From assembly GCA_964435305.1 (NCBI GenBank), contig CAYSZH010000073.1, forward strand, positions 1 to 21,166: 21,166 bases of DNA. The letters are read 5' to 3'. The position numbers were made by a program, and so were the translations under genes. Origin of the DNA: Granulosicoccus sp964435305 (GTDB lineage: Bacteria > Pseudomonadota > Gammaproteobacteria > Granulosicoccales > Granulosicoccaceae). This document shows positions 1 to 9,405 of the stretch, in pieces. The first letter of the stretch is position 1. Each line of letters opens with the position of its first letter. Under the pieces are notes generated by a model that worked only from the letters and a program-made list of their open reading frames with translations, ran no database searches and was not told the origin of the DNA.

Positions 1-1
1 G

Positions 2-598
2 CCGCCGGTACTGGCCTTGATTGGCCGTATCGTACCCATAAAAGATATTAAGAATTTTATTCGGGCAATGCGAATAGTGCGCGCTAAGGTTCCAACAGCG
101 CAAGGTTGGCTAGTTGGTCCTCAGGATGAAGATCCGGCTTACATGGATGAATGCGAGAAATTGGTGGAGAGCCTTGATCTAAAAGAGGCTGTTAAGTTTC
201 TGGGCTTTCAGTCCCCAGCTGAAATTTTTCCGCAAGTTGGTTTGTCGGTGTTGACATCGGTTTCAGAAGGCCAACCACTGGTCATGCTCGAAGGCTATGC
301 GGCAGGTATTCCGGCAGTGTCAACGGATGTGGGTAGTTGTAGTGAATTGGTGTACGGCGTTACTGAAGAAGATAAAGCTATTGGTCGTTCCGGTGCGGTT
401 GTACCGATAGCTAATCCATCTGCCTTTGCCGAAGCCGCATTAGAGCTATTGCTTGATCAGCAAGCATGGGAGAGAACCAGTGATGCTGCAATAAAGCGTG
501 TCGAGACGTACTACGATGAAAAGGACATGATCAGCCGTTACTACTCGATCTACCAAAATCAGATGTCAATGTCTGCGCAGTATAGAAAGGCGTCTTAG
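2..598 (+). CDS. pelF: PelF, Pel polysaccharide glycosyltransferase (C-terminal part, cut by window edge)
   Basis: This is the C-terminal 198 residues of a GT4-family (GT-B fold) glycosyltransferase. The frame is open to the left edge, so the gene begins outside the window. The stretch ALIGRIVPIKDIKNFIRAMR is a hallmark of PelF and of related retaining transferases. The EX7E motif (SEGQPLVMLE, then GYAAGIPAV) is the donor-binding and catalytic signature. PelF is the cytosolic enzyme that polymerises UDP-activated amino sugars (GalNAc/GlcNAc) into Pel, working with the inner-membrane proteins PelD, PelE and PelG. The stop codon lies 3 bases before pelG, which supports one transcript. What is seen is the GT4 C-terminal domain. 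The PelF assignment rests on the motif plus the following pelG, pelA and pelB. There is no sign of damage. Confidence 0.93.
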   Translation, partial: PPVLALIGRIVPIKDIKNFIRAMRIVRAKVPTAQGWLVGPQDEDPAYMDECEKLVESLDLKEAVKFLGFQSPAEIFPQVGLSVLTSVSEGQPLVMLEGYAAGIPAVSTDVGSCSELVYGVTEEDKAIGRSGAVVPIANPSAFAEAALELLLDQQAWERTSDAAIKRVETYYDEKDMISRYYSIYQNQMSMSAQYRKAS

Positions 599-601
599 AT
601 T

Positions 602-1987
602 ATGGCTGGCATAGGGTTCGAACTGCGAAAATATCTTGATGATGATTCCTTTACAGGAACCATGAAGGCCTATGGGTTTGCTGGTTTAATCAGTGCAGGC
701 CCCTGGGTGTTATCCATTTTAGGTGTAATGCTAATCGGAATAGTGGCAGTATCGCAGAAAGTAGGTGGCCACGAAGTCAAGCAGTTTACAACATCGGTTA
801 CCTGGATAATGGGTGCATCGCTGATTTTAACTGGCTTACTGCAACTGGTCTTTACACGATTCATAGCTGACCGATTGTTCGAGGGTAAGGATCATATAAT
901 TAATCCGAATCTGTTTGGTGCTTTGTTGCTTACTACCCTGTGTAGTCTTGTAATAGGGGTCTTGCTCGCACTCACGCTCTTTAGTGAATCTTTTGCGTAC
1001 GAAGTGCTTATGATAAGTAACTTTGTTACCTTATCCAATATATGGATTGTGGTGATCTTTGTCGCCGGCTTAAAGCGTTTTAAACTCATACTATATGCCT
1101 TTGCTGCAGGGTATTCGGCAACGGTTGTGTTATCCATTCTGCTGCTGCCATATGGCCTCACAGGCTTGCTATGCGGGCTGCTTGCCGGGCATGGCTTATT
1201 GCTATTCATGATGCTGGCAGTCGTTATACCAGAGTACCCGTTTGTGGATAACGTTAAAATTGATTTTGTTCAGCGGAAACAAATTTTTCCTATTCTGATT
1301 TTTATTGGCTTCTTTTATAACCTTGGTATTTGGGCCGATAAACTCATATTCTGGTTATACCCTGGAACATCTGAAGCCATCATTGGTCCGCTGCGTAGTT
1401 CGGTTATTTACGATCTGCCAATATTTTTAGCTTACCTAAGCATTATTCCAGGGATGGCTGTATTCCTACTGCGTATAGAAACGGATTTTGCCGAAGCTTA
1501 CGAAGGCTTTTTTAGTGCGGTAAGGGGTCATGCCAGCCTCACAGAAATCGAAAAGCTAGGCAATGAAATGGTTGTCGCTGTGCGCGAAGGTCTGTATCAA
1601 ATTCTTCGGGTACAGGGAATCACGGTGCTTGTGCTTTACTTAATGGGGCCAAAGATCGTGCAGTGGCTCGGTATATCAGAAAAATTTGTGCATCTTTACT
1701 ACATCGATCTTGTGGGTGTGGCTGCGCAAGTGCTGATGCTCGCTGTACTTAATGTTGCGTTTTACCTGGATAAGTTGCGTGATGCACTCATTTTAACCGC
1801 AACAATGCTGTTAAGTAATACCGTGTTTACGCTAATTACCATAAAACTGGGACCTACATATTATGGCTACGGTTTTGGCCTATCGATGACATTAACCGCA
1901 TTCGTAGGAATTTTATTGGTATCGCGTGAAATGGACAACATCGAGTTTCGCACATTTATGCGCGAACGCCACGTTGGAGAAATGTAG
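602..1987 (+). CDS. pelG: PelG, polytopic inner-membrane protein of Pel biosynthesis/transport
   Basis: A 461-residue, very hydrophobic protein with roughly 11-12 predicted membrane segments. Its length is close to the roughly 456 residues of P. aeruginosa PelG. The N terminus MAGIGFELRKYLDDDSF, followed by an AYGFAGLISAGPWVLSI-like first helix, is characteristic of PelG. The family is related to Wzx/MOP-type polysaccharide exporters, and PelG is thought to form the inner-membrane synthase/transport complex with PelD, PelE and PelF. The ATG lies 3 bases after the pelF stop, with a modest AAAGG about 12 bases upstream. The next gene starts 9 bases downstream, so the genes are very likely translated from one mRNA. 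Nothing in the sequence suggests truncation. Confidence 0.95.
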   Translation: MAGIGFELRKYLDDDSFTGTMKAYGFAGLISAGPWVLSILGVMLIGIVAVSQKVGGHEVKQFTTSVTWIMGASLILTGLLQLVFTRFIADRLFEGKDHIINPNLFGALLLTTLCSLVIGVLLALTLFSESFAYEVLMISNFVTLSNIWIVVIFVAGLKRFKLILYAFAAGYSATVVLSILLLPYGLTGLLCGLLAGHGLLLFMMLAVVIPEYPFVDNVKIDFVQRKQIFPILIFIGFFYNLGIWADKLIFWLYPGTSEAIIGPLRSSVIYDLPIFLAYLSIIPGMAVFLLRIETDFAEAYEGFFSAVRGHASLTEIEKLGNEMVVAVREGLYQILRVQGITVLVLYLMGPKIVQWLGISEKFVHLYYIDLVGVAAQVLMLAVLNVAFYLDKLRDALILTATMLLSNTVFTLITIKLGPTYYGYGFGLSMTLTAFVGILLVSREMDNIEFRTFMRERHVGEM

Positions 1988-1996
1988 GGTAGCGCT

Positions 1997-4900
1997 ATGT
2001 TAATTAATACACTCTGCAAAGTATACTCAATTGCCAACAAAAGAGACGCTCTCACATATCATTGGCTCGCCAGTTTATCCTGGATTGCTAAATTACCGAT
2101 GATGCTTTGTTTATTGTTGATATCGGCGTGCGCATCGGTATCTCATTCGCAACGCTCGGTGATGTCTTTGTCCGAACCGTGGGTTTTGCTGCCAATTCAA
2201 AGCGTCTCGAATACCACATCGGTAGTAGACGGAACACGGGCCTTGGTGGAAACGCATTTGCGCAGACGTGGCGTGAAAAGCGTTTCACGCATTTCGCAAG
2301 GTACAGGCCCAATAGTGATCGAAACGGCTCGTAACGCGGGTATGCGCTATGCGGTTAGTGTCTTAGTTCGACATTGGCATCCATCAGATGAGAAAGGCGA
2401 TTCCCATTCTGTGAATGTGGAGTTGTCCGTAATGGATTTACACAATGACACGACCAGCTGGAGCGGTAAATCAGTAGGCAAATCACGCAGCACATCAACC
2501 CTGACAAGCGCGGCGGACGATGCCATCAAGAAACTGATTGATGAAATGGAGCTAAGAGAAAACACCGTTGCATCAAAATTGGATGCGATCAATGTGGCAA
2601 GCGCTGCGTTAAGCCAGAGCGGTGGTGAAATACCACTTGTGTCAACAACCAGCGCTGTTAAATCAAACGGTTCAATAGTGTCTAGCGTTGGTCAGACTCA
2701 GGTGCTGAATGCCGATGTGCTCGGTAAATCCGTAGCGATCTACTACGGTGCCACACCACCGGTTGATGAGCTGTCTCAGTTCGATCGAATCGTACTGGAA
2801 CCAGACAATATCAGCCGCGAGGAACTTGCCGATTTAACCCAGCATGGTGCATCGGCTTACGCGTATTTAAGTGTGGGTGAAGTAGGACCGTCTCGCTCAT
2901 ATAGTAAAAGAATTAGTGACAGTTGGGTATTGGGGGAGAATACGTCCTGGAATAGTAAAGTTCTGGATTTGACCAACCCTGAGTGGGTTGCGTTTCTATT
3001 ACAGCGTGTAGATGCCCTATACAACGCAGGATACCGTGGCTTATTCCTGGATACCATGGACAGCTTTCACTTATTTGCCAAAACGGATGCGCAACGTGCA
3101 GTTCAAACACAGGCATTGGCGAGCATCGTGGAACGAATCGCGCAGCGCTATCCTGGTATGCGCTTAATTTCGAATCGTGGCTTCGAAATTCTCGATACTG
3201 CCGGCCAGTTTTTAGAGGCGGTTGCTGCGGAGTCTTTATACGCCTCCTGGAACAACGCCAAACAACAATACGTTCCAGTGCCCTCGGCCGATCGTGAATG
3301 GTTGATGGGTAAGCTGCAAGATGCTCACGAAAATCATGGGCTGGATGTCATCGCAATAGAGTATTTACCTCCAGAGCGACGAGATGAGGCTCGGGAACTT
3401 GCTCGTACAATCGCATCTTTTGGTTTTACCCCCTGGATATCAACACCTTCTCTGGATTACGTTGGTGTTGGATTAATGGAAGTCGTACCCAGAAAAGTCA
3501 TGATGTTGTTCGATAGCCGATTTAACGGGCAACAGGAAACTGCACAGGTTCATCGGTTTGTCGCACCTATCTTGGAATATTACGGATACGTGCCGGTCTA
3601 CCTTGATGTTGCACATGATGCTTTACCCGATCGAATTTTGAAGGGTGAATTTGCGGGAATTGTCAGTTGGTCAAGTCAGGCTTATCCTAAAGCCGGTTTG
3701 GGTGCCTGGTATCAGCGACAGATGCAAGCCGATGTGCCGGTTGCAGCATTTGGCGCTTTCCCATTTGCGTTACAGCATTGGCATATTCAAAAAATGGGTA
3801 TAAAGATGGGTGGCTCGATCGACTTCGATTCACTCAAAGTGTCTTTTAAAGATGAATTAATTGGGTACGAGAAAGCGTTACCAGTACGTGTAGACGGCGT
3901 CGGTATTGTTGCTGAGAGTCAAGAAGAGGGTAATCGTGTCCATTTAAGTTATACGGACAAAACCACGAATCGTTTTGATCTTGTGGTCAGTGGTGATTGG
4001 GGTGGTTATGCAGTAAACCCGGCTACCAGTATTGTCGATTTTGATAAAACCGCTTATTGGGTGACTGATCCGTTTCAGTTTTTAGAGAAGAGCCTGCGTT
4101 TAGAACCGATACCCATGCCTGATGTCACTACCGAGAATGGTAAACGCTTGTGGCTTGCTCATATCGATGGTGATGCTTTACCGTCATGGGCCGAATTGCC
4201 AGGGCGTCAACTGGGCGCTGAAGTGATACATAAGCAGATTCTGGAGCGCTTCAATATGCCGCACAGCATCTCGGTGGTAGAAGGCGAGATGACCAGTGTG
4301 TCAGCCTACGCTAACAGACGTATTCGCATGTTTGGTGTGATGAAGCGTATGTTTGCACTACCCGAAGTTGAACTTGCATCGCACACCTTCAGTCACCCCT
4401 TCAAATGGAAGGAGATAGCTGGCCATGCAGGTTCCGGACGATATAACTTACCCGTTGGGCACTATCAGTATAACGCAGAGCGTGAAATTGCTGGCTCTGC
4501 ACAATTTATTAATGAAAATTTAGCGCCTCCAGGGAAAAAAACGGAGTTGCTCTTATGGAGTGGTGATGCATTGCCCGATGCTGAAGCCATACAGGCTGTT
4601 ACGGATGCCGGCATGGTTAATCTAAACGGAGGGTTCACCACGATAACCAAAGCGGCACCGTCTGTTAGTCGTATATCGCCAATGGCGCGAATGGTTGGAC
4701 CATTGGTACAGGCTTATGCTCCTATCATGAATGAAAATGTGTATACAAACGATTGGACTGGCCCGTTTGATGGGTTTCGTCGTGTCATAGAAACCCTAGA
4801 GATGACGGATAAGCCGCGCCGCTTTAAACCCTTGTCAATCTATTATCATTTCTATGCAGGTACCAAGAAGGCATCAATTCGCTCCTTGGAAGAAATATAT

Positions 4901-5425
4901 GAATGGTCGATTGCGCAAGATGTCATGCCGGTGTATGCCAGTTACTACGCCAGAAAAGTGCCTGCCTACCGAAAAGTCGGTGTTGCGAAGTACCTGGATG
5001 GTAGCTGGAAAATATCGTCGCTTGGGGCTATTCGATCATTGCGAATGGTGCAGGGTGATCGTTGGCCAGTTCTGTCCTCTTCGCGCGGCATAATGGGTGC
5101 TAAGCGCTTGCACGACGGTATTTATATACATACCGATGGTGCTCAGCAAGTGACCTTTAAAACAGAAGCTAACAAACCGAGCGGTCCTTACCTTGTCAGT
5201 GCCAATGGAGAAGTAAAAAAATGGGACCAAAATGGCTTAGCGATATCGTTTCACATTGTTGCAAAAGTGCCTGCTGAAGTAGAAATTTCCGGTTCGCAGG
5301 GAAGTGCGTGTAGCGTGATCAGTAACGGAAAGCGAATAAGTGGTTTACCTACAGGTCGCAATACCACCGTCTATAAGTTTTCAAGAAAGGACACTGGCAA
5401 TGCCATCCTCAGCTGCCCGGCGTGA
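1997..5425 (+). CDS. PelC-PelA fusion: outer-membrane lipoprotein with PelC domain, GH114-type hydrolase, and polysaccharide deacetylase
   Basis: A 1142-residue protein that joins two separate Pel proteins. Residues 1-45 form a long N-terminal extension and a hydrophobic segment ending in the lipobox LISAC (lipidated Cys about 45). Residues 58-186 resemble PelC: PWVLLPIQS, RYAVSVLVRHW, VELSVMDL and a TTSWSG tract where PelC carries its pore-lining Trp (W155 here). A Ser/Thr/Val-rich linker spans about 190-243. From residue 246 (VAIYYGATPPVDEL) it reads as PelA: a GH114-like hydrolase with acidic candidates E295, D352 and E412; a middle Rossmann-like domain (about 500-690); a deacetylase with HIDGD (D724, D726) and HTFSH (H796, H800) metal ligands; and a C-terminal beta-rich region. 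PelA partially deacetylates and can cleave Pel in the periplasm. All key residues are present. ATG at 1997 has AGGGT 6 bases upstream; M35/M36 would leave only a 9-10 residue signal. The end overlaps pelB by 26 bases. The PelA part is certain; the PelC part rests on pattern and context. Confidence 0.9.
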   Translation: MLINTLCKVYSIANKRDALTYHWLASLSWIAKLPMMLCLLLISACASVSHSQRSVMSLSEPWVLLPIQSVSNTTSVVDGTRALVETHLRRRGVKSVSRISQGTGPIVIETARNAGMRYAVSVLVRHWHPSDEKGDSHSVNVELSVMDLHNDTTSWSGKSVGKSRSTSTLTSAADDAIKKLIDEMELRENTVASKLDAINVASAALSQSGGEIPLVSTTSAVKSNGSIVSSVGQTQVLNADVLGKSVAIYYGATPPVDELSQFDRIVLEPDNISREELADLTQHGASAYAYLSVGEVGPSRSYSKRISDSWVLGENTSWNSKVLDLTNPEWVAFLLQRVDALYNAGYRGLFLDTMDSFHLFAKTDAQRAVQTQALASIVERIAQRYPGMRLISNRGFEILDTAGQFLEAVAAESLYASWNNAKQQYVPVPSADREWLMGKLQDAHENHGLDVIAIEYLPPERRDEARELARTIASFGFTPWISTPSLDYVGVGLMEVVPRKVMMLFDSRFNGQQETAQVHRFVAPILEYYGYVPVYLDVAHDALPDRILKGEFAGIVSWSSQAYPKAGLGAWYQRQMQADVPVAAFGAFPFALQHWHIQKMGIKMGGSIDFDSLKVSFKDELIGYEKALPVRVDGVGIVAESQEEGNRVHLSYTDKTTNRFDLVVSGDWGGYAVNPATSIVDFDKTAYWVTDPFQFLEKSLRLEPIPMPDVTTENGKRLWLAHIDGDALPSWAELPGRQLGAEVIHKQILERFNMPHSISVVEGEMTSVSAYANRRIRMFGVMKRMFALPEVELASHTFSHPFKWKEIAGHAGSGRYNLPVGHYQYNAEREIAGSAQFINENLAPPGKKTELLLWSGDALPDAEAIQAVTDAGMVNLNGGFTTITKAAPSVSRISPMARMVGPLVQAYAPIMNENVYTNDWTGPFDGFRRVIETLEMTDKPRRFKPLSIYYHFYAGTKKASIRSLEEIYEWSIAQDVMPVYASYYARKVPAYRKVGVAKYLDGSWKISSLGAIRSLRMVQGDRWPVLSSSRGIMGAKRLHDGIYIHTDGAQQVTFKTEANKPSGPYLVSANGEVKKWDQNGLAISFHIVAKVPAEVEISGSQGSACSVISNGKRISGLPTGRNTTVYKFSRKDTGNAILSCPA

Positions 5426-8400
5426 AAAATTAGTCAGCCCGGGTAACCTGGCGTTGATGGCCGGCTTGTTCGTGGCTGCATTTTACGTAATGCTGCCAGG
5501 TCGGGATGCCTTTACATTTTCCAATGGTGTCGACGCGATAAGCAGTGTGGATCCAGTAGGCGAGCTGGATATCGCTTATCTGAAGGCGCGTTCGGCAGCT
5601 GGCGTGCAATCTCCAGAAGAGATCAGTAGTGCGGTATTGGCTTTACTAAATAGTGGGCAGGTCGTGTCTGCAAAAGCCTTACTAGATGAGTATAAACACG
5701 TATCGCTGACTCGAGCTCAACGATTCTCTTTTGATTTGGAACTGGCGTCAATTGACTACCAAAGTGCCAAATCGAAACAGGAGAAAGCAACGGCACGAGC
5801 CCAATTGCTGACAAGGCTGAGTCAACTTCAGCAACAGTCGCAGTTTCATAATATTAACTTGTTAAATCGGGCAGCGCAATTATCAGAACAAGTTCAGGAT
5901 ACACCTACATCGGTGGCGTTTTATCGCTTACTTGCAGTAGAAGATAAAACAAATCAAGTACATTGGTTCACGCAATGCGCTCACTCTTTGGCAGTGAATC
6001 AAGACGCATTGGGTTCCATACACTGTTATGACCAAGCCCTGCAATTCACTAAAAATAAAGAGGCCGTATTCTCACTGCGTGTTGCTCAGTTAGAGCAGAT
6101 TGCCGTGCTTGAAAACCCAGTTAAACTTGATTCAGCTCTTGATGAACTTGAGCGGCATATTCCTAAATCCATTAAACAGCATAAAAAGCTTGCAGAAGCT
6201 ATGTTAGCTGTGCAACGCCCCGATCGAGCGCACCTCATCTATGGTCAGTTAGCAAATATGGATACTCAGGATAAAACGCTTTTCTGGCTCAATAAAGCGT
6301 CCACATGGGCAGAAGCTGCCAATGAACCCGTACGCGCAATTGAGTACCTGGATGAAGCGATATCGCAAACCTCTGGATTGCAAAAAGAATCATTACTTGT
6401 TCGGGCGGAGAAGCTTTTAATAGCAACCGGGAATCATTCGAGAGCGCTCAACAGAGTAAAGGAGATGATTAAGACCAGGCCTGATGATTCGGGATTGCTT
6501 AGGAGAGGAATTGAGCAGGCACGAGCGGCCAACGATCAAGCACTGGTGCGTCAGTGGAATAAGCAATTACTTGCACTCGACCCATTAGATCGAGACGCTG
6601 TTGACCTACAAATTGAATTATCAATGGCGCAGAGAAATTTAAATGATGCTTTAAAATGGTCTCAACAAGCGCTTGCCCTCAACCCAAGTTCGCGCGAACA
6701 TCGAGAGAAGCTTGCCAGGTTATATGAATGGACTGGTAGTCCCGATTTAGCCATGGCAGAGTGGCGGCGCATAGCCTCCCTCTATCAGGATTCCGGCAGC
6801 CTTGCGGAAGTTGCCCGTTTGGCTGAAATGACACGGGCGAGTGATATTGCGCTTAGTAGTCTGCAAGCCAGGTTGCGTATGTCAGTACCCTCTGATGATG
6901 ATGTTAAAAAACTGATAGCACTATACGAGCTCGAAGGTTTACCAAGGAGTGGTGCTGCTGCTATTGATGAGCTTATTAGCTTGCATGGGCATCGCCCTTT
7001 TTGGATTCGCGAACTTGCGATGTTGAACAAGCGAAACGTTTACTACGCAGAGGCGCTTTCAAGTTGGGAACGGTACGCTGGCTTATATGGCAGAGCGAGT
7101 GAAGAGACGCTAAACAGAATGGAATTGCATTGGCTTTTAAACCAACCTGATAAGGCTGCCGAGGTGGCCAGCAATCTGGATGGTACAAGCCTTGTCAGTG
7201 ATGCATCGAATATTCAACTTCAAGTGTTATCTGAAATTGCCTGGCGATATCGAATGCCCGCATTGGCAACACTTGCAAAACCACTATTAAACGAAATTGA
7301 AGATGAAAACGAAAAACTGGCGCTCAACAAGCGAATGATTCAAACGCTGCAGGATGATGGGCGTAATCTGGATGCGATCGCTGAAGCTGTGAGCCTCTGG
7401 CGAACCAGTGGTGAATCGGCAGTGGCTATAGGTGCTATGGGCCTGGCGTTCAAAATTGGCGATGCCGATGCAGCAGCACCCTTTTTAGCTGACGATAACG
7501 ACACTAAACGACTACAAAAATTGCCTAGTTATTGGTCACTTGTGGCGTCCATTAGAGTAAAGCAGGGTGATTCCGCAGCCGCCATGCGAGCGTACCAACA
7601 GGCAATTGCTATTGATGCAAGCAATATAAATGCGCTTAACGGGTTGCTTTGGTTGTTAATCGATCAGCAAGAAACAAGGGCTATAAATGTATTCTTAACA
7701 GAATACGATACTGTCGCTCAATCGCAACCAGCACTTTGGAGCGCATTCGCTGTTGGGCATCTGCAAATTGGTAATGCGAATCAAAGTCTGGCGTGGTTTG
7801 AAAAGTTGGGTGATGGCATTGATGCCGATTACAATATGTTGTTGACGTATGCAGATGCGCTTGAATACACGGGTCTGGCCGATAAATCACGCAAAGTTCG
7901 ATTGTATGCCCTGCGTAAACTTAGACCGCTCTTAACCGGTAGCACTGAGAACGATCAAGCTCAGTTGTTAGGGCAATATGCGCGCTTGTTGAATCGCTAT
8001 GGTGGCACAGAAGAGAATGAGCGGCTTGTAGAGCAGCTTCTTGCAGACTCCGGTTCACAGGTCGGTGAAGAAAAATTCTGGCGTGAAGATATCGCCATAT
8101 CTTGGTTAATGGCAACTCAGCGACATGAGCATGCCAGAATGGTAATGGCAGGCTTACATGGCGATCGTTTAAAAACGCCGGCTTGGCAGTCACTTGCCAT
8201 TGCGATGCAGACAGATGATTACGCTCAAATTCAAGCCATAATTAACGGGCAGGGTAATGTTTCTATAGGAAACCATATTCTGGCACTACGACAGCTTGGA
8301 GAAGATAACGCCGCTTTTAAGTTAGCGGAAAAGTCCGTCATACATGCCCCATCCTATACTGATAGAGAAATAGCTCGCGGCCAGTTCGGTTATTTGTTGA

Positions 8401-9335
8401 GTCGGCGGCCCAGCTATGCCTCAGCTACCGTAAAATCGCTCTCACTTAATACGCTTGATATTGATGAGCGAGTCGCCCAGTTCAGGAAATCATTTTCTCA
8501 AACAGGGTTGGGGCTGGAATTAACGCTGGTTCAAAACGCGTTTTCATCCAGTCGGTTCACTATATCAGAAGAGTTCGATCAAGCTGATGCGAGCTTATCG
8601 CTGTTCCATGGAGACCAACGTTTTGGCGGACGAATAACGGCTGGTATCAACACATCAGAAAACTCCGATGAATCCTATGTGACATCCCAGCACTATCTAA
8701 GAAATCGTAAGGGAAGTCAGTCATTGAGCGCTGAGTTTTCCTATAACGAACAAATAGCGGGTTCTCCTGTTCTGCGACTTGCCGCCAGACAGCATAGAGC
8801 CACATTTGGATATGAAGCCAATTTCGGTAAACAAGAATTTTTCCGTGTGCAAGCCGATGTGAATCAAATCAATTCTCGTGTTACAGATAAACGCATAGCA
8901 CGTGGGCTGCAAACGAGAGTGGAGATCGGCACAAGAGGGTTTTTTGGTGCTAACCACTGGAGTACCAGTATTGCCGCTAACACAAGCCGAAACGAGCGAG
9001 AGGCAAGCTTACCAGACGAGCTACAATCGCAGCCCTTCGCAGTGGGTAATGTTGGGCTGCTCGATTCATCTTCTTCGGTGCGTCTGGGAGCTTCGCTTTC
9101 GCGTGGCGGCGTGAATAGCGATTTCCCGCAGGTGACGTCACCACGATATTACGTCAACGCAAGCGTCGGTCATGCCTGGCCGGAAAGAGCGATTGGTGTG
9201 CAGGTTGATGGTGGGGTTGGTGTACGTATCTTAGGCGGGGATGAACTCAGTATGGGCTTTGCGCATGATTCACAGCTTGATTTAGACGCTGGCGCCAGCA
9301 GTATTTTCGGTGTTAACTACCGATATCATTTTTGA
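5400..9335 (+). CDS. pelB: PelB, TPR scaffold and outer-membrane beta-barrel export porin
   Basis: The chosen ATG at 5400 gives 1311 residues. AAAGGA sits 8 bases upstream, the gene overlaps the previous one by 26 bases, and the product starts with a basic stretch and a single hydrophobic segment (residues about 16-33), as PelB does. An ATG-less extension to 5340 has no support. Residues about 60-1000 are helical TPR-like repeats; good examples are about 414-450 (NDALKWSQQALALNPSS) and 723-755 (AAAMRAYQQAIAIDASN). From about 1020 to the end the protein changes to alternating polar and hydrophobic strands, ending in YRYHF with the terminal Phe typical of outer-membrane barrels. PelB exports Pel across the outer membrane, and its TPRs bind PelA and guide it to the polymer. 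It is somewhat longer than the P. aeruginosa protein (about 1190 residues), mostly in the TPR region. It is the last gene of the operon. Confidence 0.93.
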   Translation: MPSSAARREKLVSPGNLALMAGLFVAAFYVMLPGRDAFTFSNGVDAISSVDPVGELDIAYLKARSAAGVQSPEEISSAVLALLNSGQVVSAKALLDEYKHVSLTRAQRFSFDLELASIDYQSAKSKQEKATARAQLLTRLSQLQQQSQFHNINLLNRAAQLSEQVQDTPTSVAFYRLLAVEDKTNQVHWFTQCAHSLAVNQDALGSIHCYDQALQFTKNKEAVFSLRVAQLEQIAVLENPVKLDSALDELERHIPKSIKQHKKLAEAMLAVQRPDRAHLIYGQLANMDTQDKTLFWLNKASTWAEAANEPVRAIEYLDEAISQTSGLQKESLLVRAEKLLIATGNHSRALNRVKEMIKTRPDDSGLLRRGIEQARAANDQALVRQWNKQLLALDPLDRDAVDLQIELSMAQRNLNDALKWSQQALALNPSSREHREKLARLYEWTGSPDLAMAEWRRIASLYQDSGSLAEVARLAEMTRASDIALSSLQARLRMSVPSDDDVKKLIALYELEGLPRSGAAAIDELISLHGHRPFWIRELAMLNKRNVYYAEALSSWERYAGLYGRASEETLNRMELHWLLNQPDKAAEVASNLDGTSLVSDASNIQLQVLSEIAWRYRMPALATLAKPLLNEIEDENEKLALNKRMIQTLQDDGRNLDAIAEAVSLWRTSGESAVAIGAMGLAFKIGDADAAAPFLADDNDTKRLQKLPSYWSLVASIRVKQGDSAAAMRAYQQAIAIDASNINALNGLLWLLIDQQETRAINVFLTEYDTVAQSQPALWSAFAVGHLQIGNANQSLAWFEKLGDGIDADYNMLLTYADALEYTGLADKSRKVRLYALRKLRPLLTGSTENDQAQLLGQYARLLNRYGGTEENERLVEQLLADSGSQVGEEKFWREDIAISWLMATQRHEHARMVMAGLHGDRLKTPAWQSLAIAMQTDDYAQIQAIINGQGNVSIGNHILALRQLGEDNAAFKLAEKSVIHAPSYTDREIARGQFGYLLSRRPSYASATVKSLSLNTLDIDERVAQFRKSFSQTGLGLELTLVQNAFSSSRFTISEEFDQADASLSLFHGDQRFGGRITAGINTSENSDESYVTSQHYLRNRKGSQSLSAEFSYNEQIAGSPVLRLAARQHRATFGYEANFGKQEFFRVQADVNQINSRVTDKRIARGLQTRVEIGTRGFFGANHWSTSIAANTSRNEREASLPDELQSQPFAVGNVGLLDSSSSVRLGASLSRGGVNSDFPQVTSPRYYVNASVGHAWPERAIGVQVDGGVGVRILGGDELSMGFAHDSQLDLDAGASSIFGVNYRYHF

Positions 9336-9337
9336 AC

Positions 9338-9365
9338 AAACTAGATTAAGCAAACTAGTTTAAGC
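9338..9365. repeat. 14-base tandem repeat just after pelB
   Basis: Two adjacent copies, AAACTAGATTAAGC (9338-9351) and AAACTAGTTTAAGC (9352-9365), differ at one base. The second copy contains the perfect 10-base palindrome AAACTAGTTT (9352-9361). The array begins 2 bases after the pelB stop codon. It may be a simple slip duplication or a paired binding site; the sequence alone does not decide. Confidence 0.8.
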
Positions 9366-9405
9366 GTACATCATTACACAAACAACAAAGCTAAAAAGCA
9401 CTTAG

